Assembly (NCBI GenBank): GCA_963833655.1
Contig: CAWHYL010000004.1
Location: forward strand, 744,001-808,000
Direction of reading: 5' to 3'
Length of the DNA: 64,000 nucleotides
Source of the DNA: 3-1-20CM-4-69-9 sp963833655
GTDB lineage: Bacteria; Actinomycetota; Thermoleophilia; Gaiellales; Gaiellaceae
Shown: positions 7,288-14,788 of the stretch, piece after piece
How positions within the stretch are numbered: position 1 is the first letter of the stretch
Layout of the letters: the number at the start of each line of letters is the position of its first letter
The notes under the pieces: generated by a model
Databases searched by the model: none
Seen by the model: the letters and a program-made list of their open reading frames with translations, nothing else
What the model was told of the DNA's origin: nothing
Translations under genes and position numbers: made by a program

Positions 7288-7842
7288 CTACACCTCCATG
7301 ATCTCGGCCTCTTTGTGCTTCAAGAGGTCGTCGATCGACTTCGTGTGCTCGTCCGTGAGCTTCTGGACGTTCTCCTCCGCGCGGCGCTCGTCGTCGCTGC
7401 CGACCTCTTTCAGCTCCTTCAGGTGGTGCACCGCGTCGCGGCGGACGTTCCGCACCGCGACCTTCCCCTCCTCCGCGAGCTTGCGCACGACCTTGACGAG
7501 CTCCTTGCGGCGCTCCTCCGTCGGCTGCGGCATCGGCAGGCGGATCAGCTTGCCGTCATTCGACGGCGTGAGCCCGAGGTCCGATTCCTGGATCGCCTTC
7601 TCGATCGACTTGATCGAGCTCGGGTCGAACGGCTGGATCGTGAGCAACCGCGGCTCGGGGACGTTGATCGTGGCGAGCTGCTTCAGCGGCGTCGGCGTCC
7701 CGTAGTAGTCGATCTGGACGCGATCGAGCAGCGCGGCCGACGCGCGGCCCGTGCGCACCGTGTTGAACTCGTTGCGAGTGTGCTCGATCGCGGAGTCCAT
7801 CCGCTTGCGCGCGTCCTGGATCAGCTCGTCGACTGTCGCCAT
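7288..7842 (-). CDS. frr: Ribosome recycling factor
   Basis: Releases post-termination ribosomes from mRNA together with EF-G. The 184-residue length matches the family. Marks are FNTVRTGRASAALLD, GTPTPLKQLA and VRNVRRDA with a long coiled-coil body. ATG 7842 overlaps the pyrH stop as TGATG and is preceded by AAGGAGGAGAGG; a GTG three bases earlier is possible. The gene ends in an amber codon in the same frame as uppS, only 36 bases before the uppS ATG. Confidence 0.95.
   Translation of the reverse strand: MATVDELIQDARKRMDSAIEHTRNEFNTVRTGRASAALLDRVQIDYYGTPTPLKQLATINVPEPRLLTIQPFDPSSIKSIEKAIQESDLGLTPSNDGKLIRLPMPQPTEERRKELVKVVRKLAEEGKVAVRNVRRDAVHHLKELKEVGSDDERRAEENVQKLTDEHTKSIDDLLKHKEAEIMEV
7291..7297 (-). 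promoter_or_regulatory. Strong Shine-Dalgarno GGAGGTG at the frr/uppS junction
   Basis: GGAGGTG on the minus strand lies in the last codons of frr. It is six bases from codon TCG 7282-7284, the place where UppS homologues would begin. It is the best ribosome site in the junction and argues that uppS initiates upstream of ATG 7251. Confidence 0.6.
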
Positions 7843-8615
7843 CACCTCTCCTCCTTCGCGGGCGTCGAGATGATCGTCCCGACGCGCTCGCCCGCGACGA
7901 CGCGCCGGATGTTCCCGTCCGCGAGCGCGAACACGTAGATCGGCAGATTGTTGTCCATGCAGAGCGACAGTGCCGTCGTGTCCATCACCTTCAGGCCGCG
8001 CTCGATCGCCTGGAGATGCGTGAGCTCCGGGATGAACTGCGCGTGCGGATCCCTCCGCGGATCGCCGTCGTAGACCCCCGCCGTACCGTGCTTCGCCATC
8101 AGGATCGCGTCGGCGTTGATCTCGAGCGCACGCAGCGCCGCCGCCGTGTCGGTGGTGAAGAACGGGTTGCCCGTCCCGGCCGCGAAGATGACGATGCGGC
8201 CCTTCTCGAGGTGGCGGATCGCGCGGCGGCGGATGTACGGCTCCGCGACCTCCTTGAGCTCGAGCGCCGACAACACCCGCGTGAACGCCCCGCGGTCCTC
8301 GAGCGCGTCCTGGAGCGCAAGCGAGTTGAGGACCGTCGCGAGCATGCCGGCATAGTCGGCGGTCGCGCGGTCCATCCCCTCCGCCGCGGCCGCCATGCCG
8401 CGGTAGATGTTGCCGGCGCCGACGACGAGCGCTGTCTCGACACCGGACATCTGCATCTCGGCGATCTCCTCCGCGATCGCGTCGATCGTGCCGCGGTCCA
8501 GCCCGTACTCGCGGTCGCCCATGAGCGACTCGCCCGAGAGCTTGAGCAGGACGCGACGGAAGACCGGGCGGAGCTCGCCGGCGGTGCCGACAGCCTCCTC
8601 GGACGAGACGGTCAT
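7842..8615 (-). CDS. pyrH: Uridylate kinase
   Basis: Hexameric UMP kinase of the amino-acid-kinase fold, making UDP for nucleic acid and cell-wall sugar nucleotides. Marks: VLLKLSGESL near the start, VVGAGNIYRG, GTGNPFFTTDTAA and AVYDGDP-like GVYDGDPRRDP. The length of 257 residues is normal. The ATG overlaps the tsf stop (ATGA). An open frame continues upstream, but the domain begins at this start. Confidence 0.95.
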   Translation of the reverse strand: MTVSSEEAVGTAGELRPVFRRVLLKLSGESLMGDREYGLDRGTIDAIAEEIAEMQMSGVETALVVGAGNIYRGMAAAAEGMDRATADYAGMLATVLNSLALQDALEDRGAFTRVLSALELKEVAEPYIRRRAIRHLEKGRIVIFAAGTGNPFFTTDTAAALRALEINADAILMAKHGTAGVYDGDPRRDPHAQFIPELTHLQAIERGLKVMDTTALSLCMDNNLPIYVFALADGNIRRVVAGERVGTIISTPAKEER

Positions 8616-9418
8616 CCTGCGCTCAGCTCGAAGCGCTCGAACTCGAGCACCTCGGCGCCTTCCTCGCGCAGCGCGTCGCCGACCTTCTTCGAGGAGTCGT
8701 GGATCCACTCCTGGTCGAGCAGGACGTTCGCGCCGAAGAAGCGCTTGTTCAGCATGCCGTCGACGATCTTCTCGCGCGCCTGTTCGGGCTTCGACTGCAC
8801 CTCGTCGGTGCTCGCGTAGATCTCGCGCTCCTGTGCGACGGTGCCGTCGGGAACGTCGTCGCGGCCGATCCAGGTCGGCCTCATCGCGGCGATGTGCATG
8901 GCGACCTTACGCGCGAGGTCGTCTGACCCGCCGCGTACCTGCAGCAGCACGCCGATCTTGTTTCGAGGTGGATGTGCGTAGGCGGCGATTTTGGCGCCGT
9001 CGACAGCCTCGAAGCGCGCCGCACCGGCGACGACGACGTTCTCGCCGAGCTTGCCGGCCAGCTGCGTACGCTCCTCCTCGAGGCTGCTCTCGGCGCCGGG
9101 CCCGCTTGCCTCGACCGCCTCGAGCACTTTCTTCGCGAAGGAGAGGAACTCGTCGTTGTTCGACACCGGCTCGGTCTCGCAGCCGACGGCGACCATCGTC
9201 CCGCGCTTCGCGTCCTCGGCCAGCCGGTAGCCGACCTTCCCCTCTGGCGTCTCGCGGTCGGAGCGCTTGGCGGCTCCGGCCATGCCCTTCTCGCGCAGGA
9301 CGCGAACGGCTGATTCCATGTCGCCGTTCGTCTCCTGGAGCGCGCGCTTCGCGTCCATCATCGGCGCGCCCGTCTGGTCGCGCAACTCCTTCACGAGCGC
9401 GGCAGAGATCTCAACCAT
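8612..9418 (-). CDS. tsf: Elongation factor Ts
   Basis: Guanine nucleotide exchange factor for EF-Tu. The N-terminal UBA-like domain reads LRDQTGAPMMDAKRAL, followed by the conserved RGTMVAVGCETEPVSNN of the core; the C-terminal part has KRFF. At 268 residues it is a normal full-length form. Its ATG lies inside the 3' end of rpsB (8-base overlap), with GGAGGTGA just upstream as ribosome site. The rpsB-tsf-pyrH-frr order is near universal. Confidence 0.96.
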   Translation of the reverse strand: MVEISAALVKELRDQTGAPMMDAKRALQETNGDMESAVRVLREKGMAGAAKRSDRETPEGKVGYRLAEDAKRGTMVAVGCETEPVSNNDEFLSFAKKVLEAVEASGPGAESSLEEERTQLAGKLGENVVVAGAARFEAVDGAKIAAYAHPPRNKIGVLLQVRGGSDDLARKVAMHIAAMRPTWIGRDDVPDGTVAQEREIYASTDEVQSKPEQAREKIVDGMLNKRFFGANVLLDQEWIHDSSKKVGDALREEGAEVLEFERFELSAG

Positions 9419-10220
9419 TCGTCGTCACCTCCTCGGCAACCGGCTCCTCCTTTGGCGAGACCTGCTCGTGGTCGCCCTCCGGCACAGGGTCCGGCTCCGG
9501 TTCCTGCGCGGGCGGCGGGGTGAAGTCGGCCGGCGTCGCCTTCTGCTGGCCGGCAGCGATCCCATCCGCGACGACACGGACGATGAGGTCGCAGGAGCGG
9601 ATGGCGTCGTCATTGCCCGGAATGACGTAGTCGGCCTCGTCCGGGTCGGCGTTCGTGTCGACGACCGCGATCACCGGCAGGCCCAGACGGCGCGCCTCAC
9701 GCACGGCGAGCTGCTCCTTGCGCAGGTCGATGATGAAGATGGCGTCCGGCTGGCGCTTCATGTCGGCGACGCCGCCGAGGTTCTCGTCGAGCTTCTCGAG
9801 CTCGCCGAGCATCGAGATGCGCTCCTTGGCCGGCAGCAAGTCGAGCTGGCCCTCCTCCTTGAGGCGGCGCAACTCGTGCAGGCGGTCGATTCTGTCGGAG
9901 ATCGTGCGCCAGTTCGTGAGCAGGCCGCCGAGCCAGCGGTGGCTGACGTACGGCATGTTGACGCGCCTTGCCTGCTCCTCGACCGCACCCTGTGCCTGCT
10001 TCTTCGTGCCGACGAAGAGGATCGAGCCGCCGCGCTCCGAGAGGTTCCGCGCGAAGGCGTTCGCTTCCTCGAGCAGCTGGAGCGTCTGCTGCAGGTCGAT
10101 GATGTAGATGCCGCCCCGCTCCGTGAAGATGAAGCGGCGCATCTTTGGGTTCCAGCGTCGCGTCTGGTGACCGAAGTGCACCCCGGCCTCCAGGAGCTCG
10201 CGCATAGAGACGACGGACAT
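9411..10220 (-). CDS. rpsB: 30S ribosomal protein S2
   Basis: Small-subunit ribosomal protein. Marks: LLEAGVHFGHQTRRWNPKM, FVGTKKQAQ, YVSHRWLGGLLTNW and PVIAVVDTNADPD. The protein has 269 residues with an acidic, Pro-rich C-terminal tail. ATG 10220 is the conserved start, with AAAGGGGA ten bases upstream. The longer open frame upstream is leader sequence, not protein. Confidence 0.96.
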   Translation of the reverse strand: MSVVSMRELLEAGVHFGHQTRRWNPKMRRFIFTERGGIYIIDLQQTLQLLEEANAFARNLSERGGSILFVGTKKQAQGAVEEQARRVNMPYVSHRWLGGLLTNWRTISDRIDRLHELRRLKEEGQLDLLPAKERISMLGELEKLDENLGGVADMKRQPDAIFIIDLRKEQLAVREARRLGLPVIAVVDTNADPDEADYVIPGNDDAIRSCDLIVRVVADGIAAGQQKATPADFTPPPAQEPEPDPVPEGDHEQVSPKEEPVAEEVTTNG

Positions 10221-10331
10221 CGGGATGAAGTCCCCTTTCCTGGTTGGTGTCAGTTGCTGCCGGTGGGCCTGGCTGGAACCGGCCTCCGTCCGAAGCCGGC
10301 ACCACCACCCAGGCGAGTCCACCGGGTCGGG
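10221..10331 (-). other. rpsB leader / rluD-rpsB intergenic region
   Basis: About 110 bases between the rluD stop and rpsB. The minus strand contains CCGGC and GCCGG arms around a ten-base loop (TTCGGACGGA) and other GC-rich inverted segments. This could be a structured rpsB leader or a terminator of the upstream operon. No U-tract or TANNNT box at leaderless spacing is visible, so no assignment is made. Confidence 0.3.
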
Positions 10332-11222
10332 TTACGAAGCGGCCGCCATTCTAGCGGCGATTTGCAGGTCTTCCGGCAGCGGCGACTCGACGTCGACCCG
10401 CCGGCCGCCGAACGGATGCGTGAACGCGAGCCGCGCCGCGTGCAGGAACTGCCGCTCGAGCCCCAGCTCGTGCGGCCTCCCGTAAACGGGGTCGCCGGCG
10501 ACCGGCAGCCCGATCGCGTTCAGGTGCACGCGGATCTGATGCGTGCGGCCGGTCTCGAGCCTCACGTCGAGAAGCGTGTGCCGCCGGAAGAGCTCGACGA
10601 CCTCGAAGTGCGTCAGCGCCTCGCGCGGCGCGTCCGTGTCGAGGGAGTGGCGCATCGGGTCGCGCCGGTCACGCCCGATCGGCGCCTCGATGCGGCCCGC
10701 GCGGGAGCGCGGACGGCCGACGACGAGCGCCCGGTAGTGCCGCTCGAGCTCTCGCTTGCGGACGAGGTCCTGCAGCCGCCTGTGCGCCTCCTCCGAACGC
10801 GCGACGACCATCAGCCCCGAGGTGTCGCGGTCGAGGCGGTGGACGATGCCCGGCCGGTCCTCGTCGCCGCCGGCGACGTCGTGTGCCAGGAGCCCGTGCA
10901 CGAGCGTCCCGCTCGTATGACCGGGCGCCGGGTGCACGACGAGGCCGGCGGGCTTGTCCACGACGACCAGGTGCTCGTCCTCGTACGCGAGCCGCAGCTC
11001 CATCTCTTCGGGCGCCAACGAGGGTGTGGGCGCGTCGAGCGGCCGGAACTCCAGCTCTTCCCCGCCGCTGAGGCGGTGGCTCTTCCCGCGTGCCTGCCCG
11101 TCGACGAGCACGCCGTCCGCGAGGAGCCGCTCGGCGAGGCCGCGCGAGCCGACTTGCGGGAGCGACGCGAGGAAGCGGTCGAGCCGCTCGCCGGCCGCGC
11201 TCTCAGGAACGCGTTGCTTCAC
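10332..11222 (-). CDS. rluD: RluA/RluD-family 23S rRNA pseudouridine synthase
   Basis: Isomerises uridines in 23S rRNA. An N-terminal S4 RNA-binding domain (ERLDRFLASLP to VLVDGQ) precedes the catalytic domain. The active-site stretch is GIVHRLDRDTSGLMVVA with the catalytic Asp, followed by GRTHQIRVHL. GTG 11222 fits the family N-terminus and overlaps the 3' end of lspA by 20 bases. The lspA-rluD order is common in bacteria. The exact target uridines cannot be read from sequence. Confidence 0.9.
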   Translation of the reverse strand: MKQRVPESAAGERLDRFLASLPQVGSRGLAERLLADGVLVDGQARGKSHRLSGGEELEFRPLDAPTPSLAPEEMELRLAYEDEHLVVVDKPAGLVVHPAPGHTSGTLVHGLLAHDVAGGDEDRPGIVHRLDRDTSGLMVVARSEEAHRRLQDLVRKRELERHYRALVVGRPRSRAGRIEAPIGRDRRDPMRHSLDTDAPREALTHFEVVELFRRHTLLDVRLETGRTHQIRVHLNAIGLPVAGDPVYGRPHELGLERQFLHAARLAFTHPFGGRRVDVESPLPEDLQIAARMAAAS

Positions 11223-11829
11223 GCACGCGCGGCGGCCGAGCGGCGTTGCGATCGGCAGCGACGAGCGCAAGCAGCAACGCGGCCACGCCGACGACGATGA
11301 AGCTGTCGGCCAGGTTGAAGGCCGGCCAGTACTTCAGGTCGAGGAAGTCCGTGACATGCCCGAGCCGGACCCGGTCGATCAGGTTCGACACGCTGCCGCC
11401 GATCACGAGCCCGAGCGCCACCGGCAGCACCGGGTGGCGCGAGCCCGAGCGCGCGAAGAAGTAGAGCATCCACGCGACCGCGATCCCGGTCAGCAGGATC
11501 ACGATCGGCGTCGCGCTGGCAAAGAGCCCGAAGGCGATCCCCGAGTTCGTGACGTGGTGGATCGAAACGGGCCCGACGACGTGCACCTCGTCGCCGAGAT
11601 CGAGGCGGCTCGTGACGATCGCCTTCGTCAGCTGGTCGGCGCAGAGCGCAGCGATCGCGACGAGCCCGAGGCTCAACCACTGGTGCCAGGTCGCGCCGAA
11701 CTGCCGCGACGCCGATGAGATCGGTGTCAGTCCGTCGGTCGTCGAGCCGACGCGGACGTCGGGCGCCGGCGCCCGTTCGGTCAACGGCTTCCCTGCTGAC
11801 GCTGGCAGTCGATGCACAACGTCGCCCAC
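11203..11829 (-). CDS. lspA: Lipoprotein signal peptidase (signal peptidase II)
   Basis: Membrane aspartyl protease that removes signal peptides from prolipoproteins. Four hydrophobic helices follow a hydrophilic N-terminal extension of about 50 residues. Catalytic-site segments are visible: VTNSGIAFGL, GGSVSNLIDRV with the first Asp, and FNLADSFIVVG with the second. ATG 11829 overlaps the preceding traR-like gene by 49 bases. No better ATG or GTG lies between there and the first helix, so the long N-terminus is probably real. Confidence 0.93.
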   Translation of the reverse strand: MGDVVHRLPASAGKPLTERAPAPDVRVGSTTDGLTPISSASRQFGATWHQWLSLGLVAIAALCADQLTKAIVTSRLDLGDEVHVVGPVSIHHVTNSGIAFGLFASATPIVILLTGIAVAWMLYFFARSGSRHPVLPVALGLVIGGSVSNLIDRVRLGHVTDFLDLKYWPAFNLADSFIVVGVAALLLALVAADRNAARPPRVREATRS

Positions 11830-12149
11830 GGAAGCGCTTCGAGCCGCTCGACGGGGATCTGTTCGCCCTTGTTCGTGCAGATGCCGTAGGTGCCGTCGTC
11901 GATCCGCTTCAGCGCGGCGTCGATCTCGGCGAGGACGTGCCCGGAGTTCTCCTCCAGCGTGTAGTCGAGCTCGCGGTCATAGGTCTCGGTGGCCGTGTCG
12001 GCGAGGTGGTTGTCGTACGCCGTCTCCTCGCCCGCCTCGTCCGAGAGCGTCCCCGAGTGGTCGTCCTGCAGGTTCTGGATCGCGGCAACGACCCGCTTCC
12101 GCTCGTCGAGCAGCCGCTCCCGGAAATGGTCGGTGTCGATCGCGCTCAC
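11781..12149 (-). CDS. DksA/TraR-family zinc-finger protein with an altered finger
   Basis: A 122-residue member of the DksA/TraR family, whose members act in the RNA polymerase secondary channel or have unknown roles. An N-terminal coiled-coil part is followed by the C-terminal finger GICTNKGEQIPVERLEALP then LCIDC. The second Cys of the first CxxC pair is Lys94, so only Cys91, Cys112 and Cys115 remain of the usual four. Position between divIVA and lspA matches other actinobacteria. Confidence 0.88.
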   Translation of the reverse strand: MSAIDTDHFRERLLDERKRVVAAIQNLQDDHSGTLSDEAGEETAYDNHLADTATETYDRELDYTLEENSGHVLAEIDAALKRIDDGTYGICTNKGEQIPVERLEALPWATLCIDCQRQQGSR

Positions 12150-12166
12150 GCGCAGGCAGTCTAGCC

Positions 12167-12598
12167 CTAGGCTGCTTTCTCCTCAGGCGCTTCGTCGTCG
12201 ACGAGGGCGAGTGCCGAGCGCAGCAGCGAACGCATTCGCCGGACCTCGCCGAGCAGGCGGTCGTGGTCGCTGCGGGCGTGGCGAGTGATCGACCGCGCCT
12301 CGGCGCGCGCCTCCTCGACGATCAGCTCCGCCTCTTTGCGAGCCTGCTCCTTGAGCGTTCCGGCAGCCTTCTCCGCCGAGACGAGGGTGGTGCGCAGAAG
12401 GCCCTCGATCTCGCGGTAGCGGATCAGGTCGTTCTCGAGCTGCTCGACCTTGTCGGCGAGGTCCGCGCGCTCGCGCCACACGTCCTCGAAGCTGCCGGCG
12501 ATCTCGTCGAGCAGCCGGTCGACCTGGTCGCGGTCGTAGCCGCCGACGAAGGTTCTCGACGGCTTGAGATGTCTGATTTCGACCGGGGTGAGCGTCAT
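12167..12598 (-). CDS. divIVA: DivIVA-domain protein (Wag31-like)
   Basis: Coiled-coil polarity and cell-division scaffold. The N-terminal membrane-binding motif region is recognisable (TPVEIRHLKPSRTFVGGYDRDQVDRLL), followed by two long coiled coils. At 143 residues it is shorter than Wag31 and lacks a Pro-rich linker. It lies downstream of sepF and yggT, the usual actinobacterial division-gene order. Confidence 0.88.
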   Translation of the reverse strand: MTLTPVEIRHLKPSRTFVGGYDRDQVDRLLDEIAGSFEDVWRERADLADKVEQLENDLIRYREIEGLLRTTLVSAEKAAGTLKEQARKEAELIVEEARAEARSITRHARSDHDRLLGEVRRMRSLLRSALALVDDEAPEEKAA

Positions 12599-12613
12599 CG
12601 CGTCGGTTCCCTT

Positions 12614-12925
12614 TCAGTGCAGGCGGTCGAGGATGTTGATCGCGACCGCGAGAAGGACGTAGAGGGCGGCGACTCCCACCACCGGCGAGAGGTCGAGCGG
12701 ACCGAAGTTCGGCAGCACGCGGCGCCACATCCGCAGGTACGGGTCGCACACGTCGTAGAGGAAGCGCTGGATGCGGTTGAGCCAGACGGAGTAGGGCATC
12801 CGCACCCAGGACGTGATGATGTACGCCAGGATCAGCAGCGAGTAGACGTACACGAACACCTGCAGGAAGCTCTCGATCCTCGACACGGCGTCGAAGAGCA
12901 AGCTGAGCATGGCGCCGCCGCCCAT
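12614..12925 (-). CDS. YggT family membrane protein
   Basis: A 103-residue protein with two hydrophobic regions. The family hallmark CDPYLRMWRRVLPNFGPLDLSP sits between them. Its function is not established; the sepF-yggT-divIVA neighbourhood links it to division or envelope growth. ATG 12925 and ATG 12910 are both possible starts; the second begins directly at MLSLLFDAV. Confidence 0.88.
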   Translation of the reverse strand: MGGGAMLSLLFDAVSRIESFLQVFVYVYSLLILAYIITSWVRMPYSVWLNRIQRFLYDVCDPYLRMWRRVLPNFGPLDLSPVVGVAALYVLLAVAINILDRLH

Positions 12926-12956
12926 GGCGCTCAGTTCGTGACCACGCGGACGAGTC

Positions 12957-13487
12957 CTACGCTTGGTTGAAGAAGCCGCCGCGCTCGAGCAGTCGAGCGC
13001 GTTCCTCGGCGGAGACTTCCACGTTTCGCGGCGTGAGCAGAAACACCTTGTCGGCGACGCGCTGCATGCCGCCGTCGAGTGCGTACGTCAGCCCGCTCGC
13101 AAAGTCGATCAGGCGCTTCGAAAGGTCGCCGTCGGTGCTCTGCAGGTTGAGGATGACCGGGATCGCATCCTTGAACTTGTCGGCGATCTGCTGGGCGTCG
13201 TTGAAGCTGCGCGGAATCACGAGGTGCACGCGCACCGACGCCGGCCCGGGGAGAGCGGCGACTCGCGGCCGCAGGACCTCGGTCCGGTCGTTCACGGCGG
13301 GCTGCGGGTCGGTCCAGTCGTCGAGCTCGCGCTCCCGTCGCCGCGGCGAGAGCCGCCGCACGTTCGGCCGCTCGGCATACGTGCGCTGGAGGTCCTCGTC
13401 GGTGACGTAGCCCTCCTCGTCCCAGTCCTCCTCCTCGGCGATGCCGAAGTAGACGAGGGTCTTGTTCCAGACGTCCGCGAAGCCCAT
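12957..13487 (-). CDS. sepF: Cell division protein SepF
   Basis: Membrane-binding partner that anchors FtsZ filaments. An N-terminal amphipathic segment (MGFADVWNKTLVYFG) is followed by an acidic, Arg-rich linker. The core DUF552 domain has VRVHLVIPRSFNDAQQIAD, VILNLQSTDGDLSKRLIDF and ALDGGMQRVADKVFLLTP. ATG 13487 is the conserved start. SepF is probably the main FtsZ anchor here, since no ftsA is visible; ftsZ itself is not in the window. Confidence 0.94.
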   Translation of the reverse strand: MGFADVWNKTLVYFGIAEEEDWDEEGYVTDEDLQRTYAERPNVRRLSPRRRERELDDWTDPQPAVNDRTEVLRPRVAALPGPASVRVHLVIPRSFNDAQQIADKFKDAIPVILNLQSTDGDLSKRLIDFASGLTYALDGGMQRVADKVFLLTPRNVEVSAEERARLLERGGFFNQA

Positions 13488-13500
13488 GGCGGGCGAAATG

Positions 13501-14055
13501 TTACTCCCGGTACAGGACCGAGCCGACTCTGACGAGGGTGGCGCCCTCCTCGGCGGCGACCGGGTAGTCCTGGCTCGTTCCCATCGAGAGCTCGTGGAGA
13601 CCGTGCTCCCGGGCAAGCTCGCGCAGGCGCCGGAAGTACGGGCGCGAGCTCTGCGGATCGGCCGTTTCCGGGGGCATCGTCATCAGGCCCCGCACGTCGG
13701 CCAGCTCGAGGAGCTGCGGCAGCGACTCCGGCGCGATGCCGGACTTGGACTCCTCGCCGGAGAGATTCACCTCGACGAGCGCCGGGACCGTGAGCTTGCG
13801 CGCGGCGGACTCCGAGTCGAGCGAGTGCACGAGCTCGCACGTGCGGTTCACGACCTTGGCCTTGTTCGACTGCAGATGGCCGATGAAGTGCCAGCGGAAG
13901 GCATCGCCGTACTCCGCGTGCTTCCGCTCGAGGTCCTGCGCGCGGTTCTCGCCGACGACGTCGATCCCGGCCTCGACGAGCACAGCCATGTCGGCGAGCG
14001 AGACGTACTTCGTCGCGGCGACGATCGTGACGTGGCCGCCGACGTCGGCGCGAAT
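13501..14055 (-). CDS. yggS: YggS-family PLP homeostasis protein, start codon unresolved
   Basis: Cytoplasmic PLP-binding protein involved in vitamin B6 balance. Marks: FIGHLQSNKAK, LVEVNLSGEESKSGI, GLMTMPP and SMGTSQDYPVA. The PLP-binding Lys lies in VAATKYVS, which is upstream of the first canonical start (ATG 13987-13989). No ATG, GTG or TTG occurs between that ATG and an in-frame TGA at about 14098-14100. The coordinates use ATT 14053-14055, the nearest rare start that keeps the Lys. Conserved-looking sequence continues further up (VVRANYQRIRADVG), so initiation nearer 14079 is equally possible. Confidence 0.85.
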   Translation of the reverse strand: MRADVGGHVTIVAATKYVSLADMAVLVEAGIDVVGENRAQDLERKHAEYGDAFRWHFIGHLQSNKAKVVNRTCELVHSLDSESAARKLTVPALVEVNLSGEESKSGIAPESLPQLLELADVRGLMTMPPETADPQSSRPYFRRLRELAREHGLHELSMGTSQDYPVAAEEGATLVRVGSVLYRE

Positions 14056-14080
14056 GCGCTGGTAGTTCGCGCGGACGACC

Positions 14081-14788
14081 TCAGGTGACGTAGCCGATCA
14101 CTCCCTGCCGTCCGGTGACGCCGCCGTCGCGGCGGTGCGAGAAGAAGTCGGGGCTGCACGCGGTGCAGACGTCGATCCGCTCGACCGAGCCGACGCCGGC
14201 GGCGCGAAGGATTCGCTCGGCGGCAGCCCACAGGTCGAGGTTGCGCCCCCGCACGACGTCGTTGCCGAAGCGCGCGCGGTAGGCGTCCGCAATGTCGTCG
14301 CCGATCTCGTAGCAGCACGGCCCGATGCCCGGGCCGACGGCGGCCGCGAGGTCGTCCCCGCCGAGCGCCTCGACGCCGGCGTCGACGACTCCTTCGAGCA
14401 GGCCCATGCGACCCGCGTGCAGCAGCGCGAGTGCCGGCCGTCCGGTTCGGCGTGCGAGCGCGATCGGCAGGCAGTCGGCGGTCAGCTTCAACATCGGCGT
14501 GCCGGGCTCGTCGCTCCAAAGGCCGTCGCCTTCCCGCCCGCGCTCGCCTGCGACCGCGCGGTTCACGGTTGCCGAATGGACCTGCCGGTTCATCGCGAGC
14601 CGTTCCGGATCCGCTCCGACCGCCTCGCACAGCCGGCGTCGGTTTTCGTGCGCGTTCTCAGGCCCGTCGCGTGTGAGCACGCCGAGGTTCAGCGACTCGT
14701 ACGGCCCCCGGCTGACGCCGCCGTGCCGCATCGAGAACGCGACCTCGTACGGCCCGGGCGCGTCCCACCACAGCAGCGGAACAGTCAT
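14081..14788 (-). CDS. pgeF: YfiH/PgeF-family purine nucleoside phosphorylase (formerly polyphenol oxidase family)
   Basis: Zinc enzyme of the YfiH family; members have purine nucleoside phosphorylase, adenosine deaminase or peptidoglycan-editing activity. Metal-ligand stretches visible are NRQVHSATV, LTADCLPIAL, LLHAGRMGLL and GPGIGPCCYEIG. The C-terminus has CTACSPDFFSHRRDGG. The length of 235 residues is normal. Its ATG overlaps the cca stop (ATGA). The pgeF-yggS-sepF order normally follows ftsZ; here cca replaces ftsZ. Confidence 0.92.
   Translation of the reverse strand: MTVPLLWWDAPGPYEVAFSMRHGGVSRGPYESLNLGVLTRDGPENAHENRRRLCEAVGADPERLAMNRQVHSATVNRAVAGERGREGDGLWSDEPGTPMLKLTADCLPIALARRTGRPALALLHAGRMGLLEGVVDAGVEALGGDDLAAAVGPGIGPCCYEIGDDIADAYRARFGNDVVRGRNLDLWAAAERILRAAGVGSVERIDVCTACSPDFFSHRRDGGVTGRQGVIGYVT

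Noticed and set aside
10221..10331. Possible riboswitch or S2 autoregulatory leader before rpsB
   Set aside because: Only short GC stems are visible and I cannot match them to a known rpsB leader; covariance search would be needed.
14065..14100. Programmed +1 frameshift fusing PgeF to YggS at the pgeF TGA
   Set aside because: The frames are in the right relation, but the codons (ACC TGA) are not a slippery site and no stimulatory ribosome site is positioned as in prfB.
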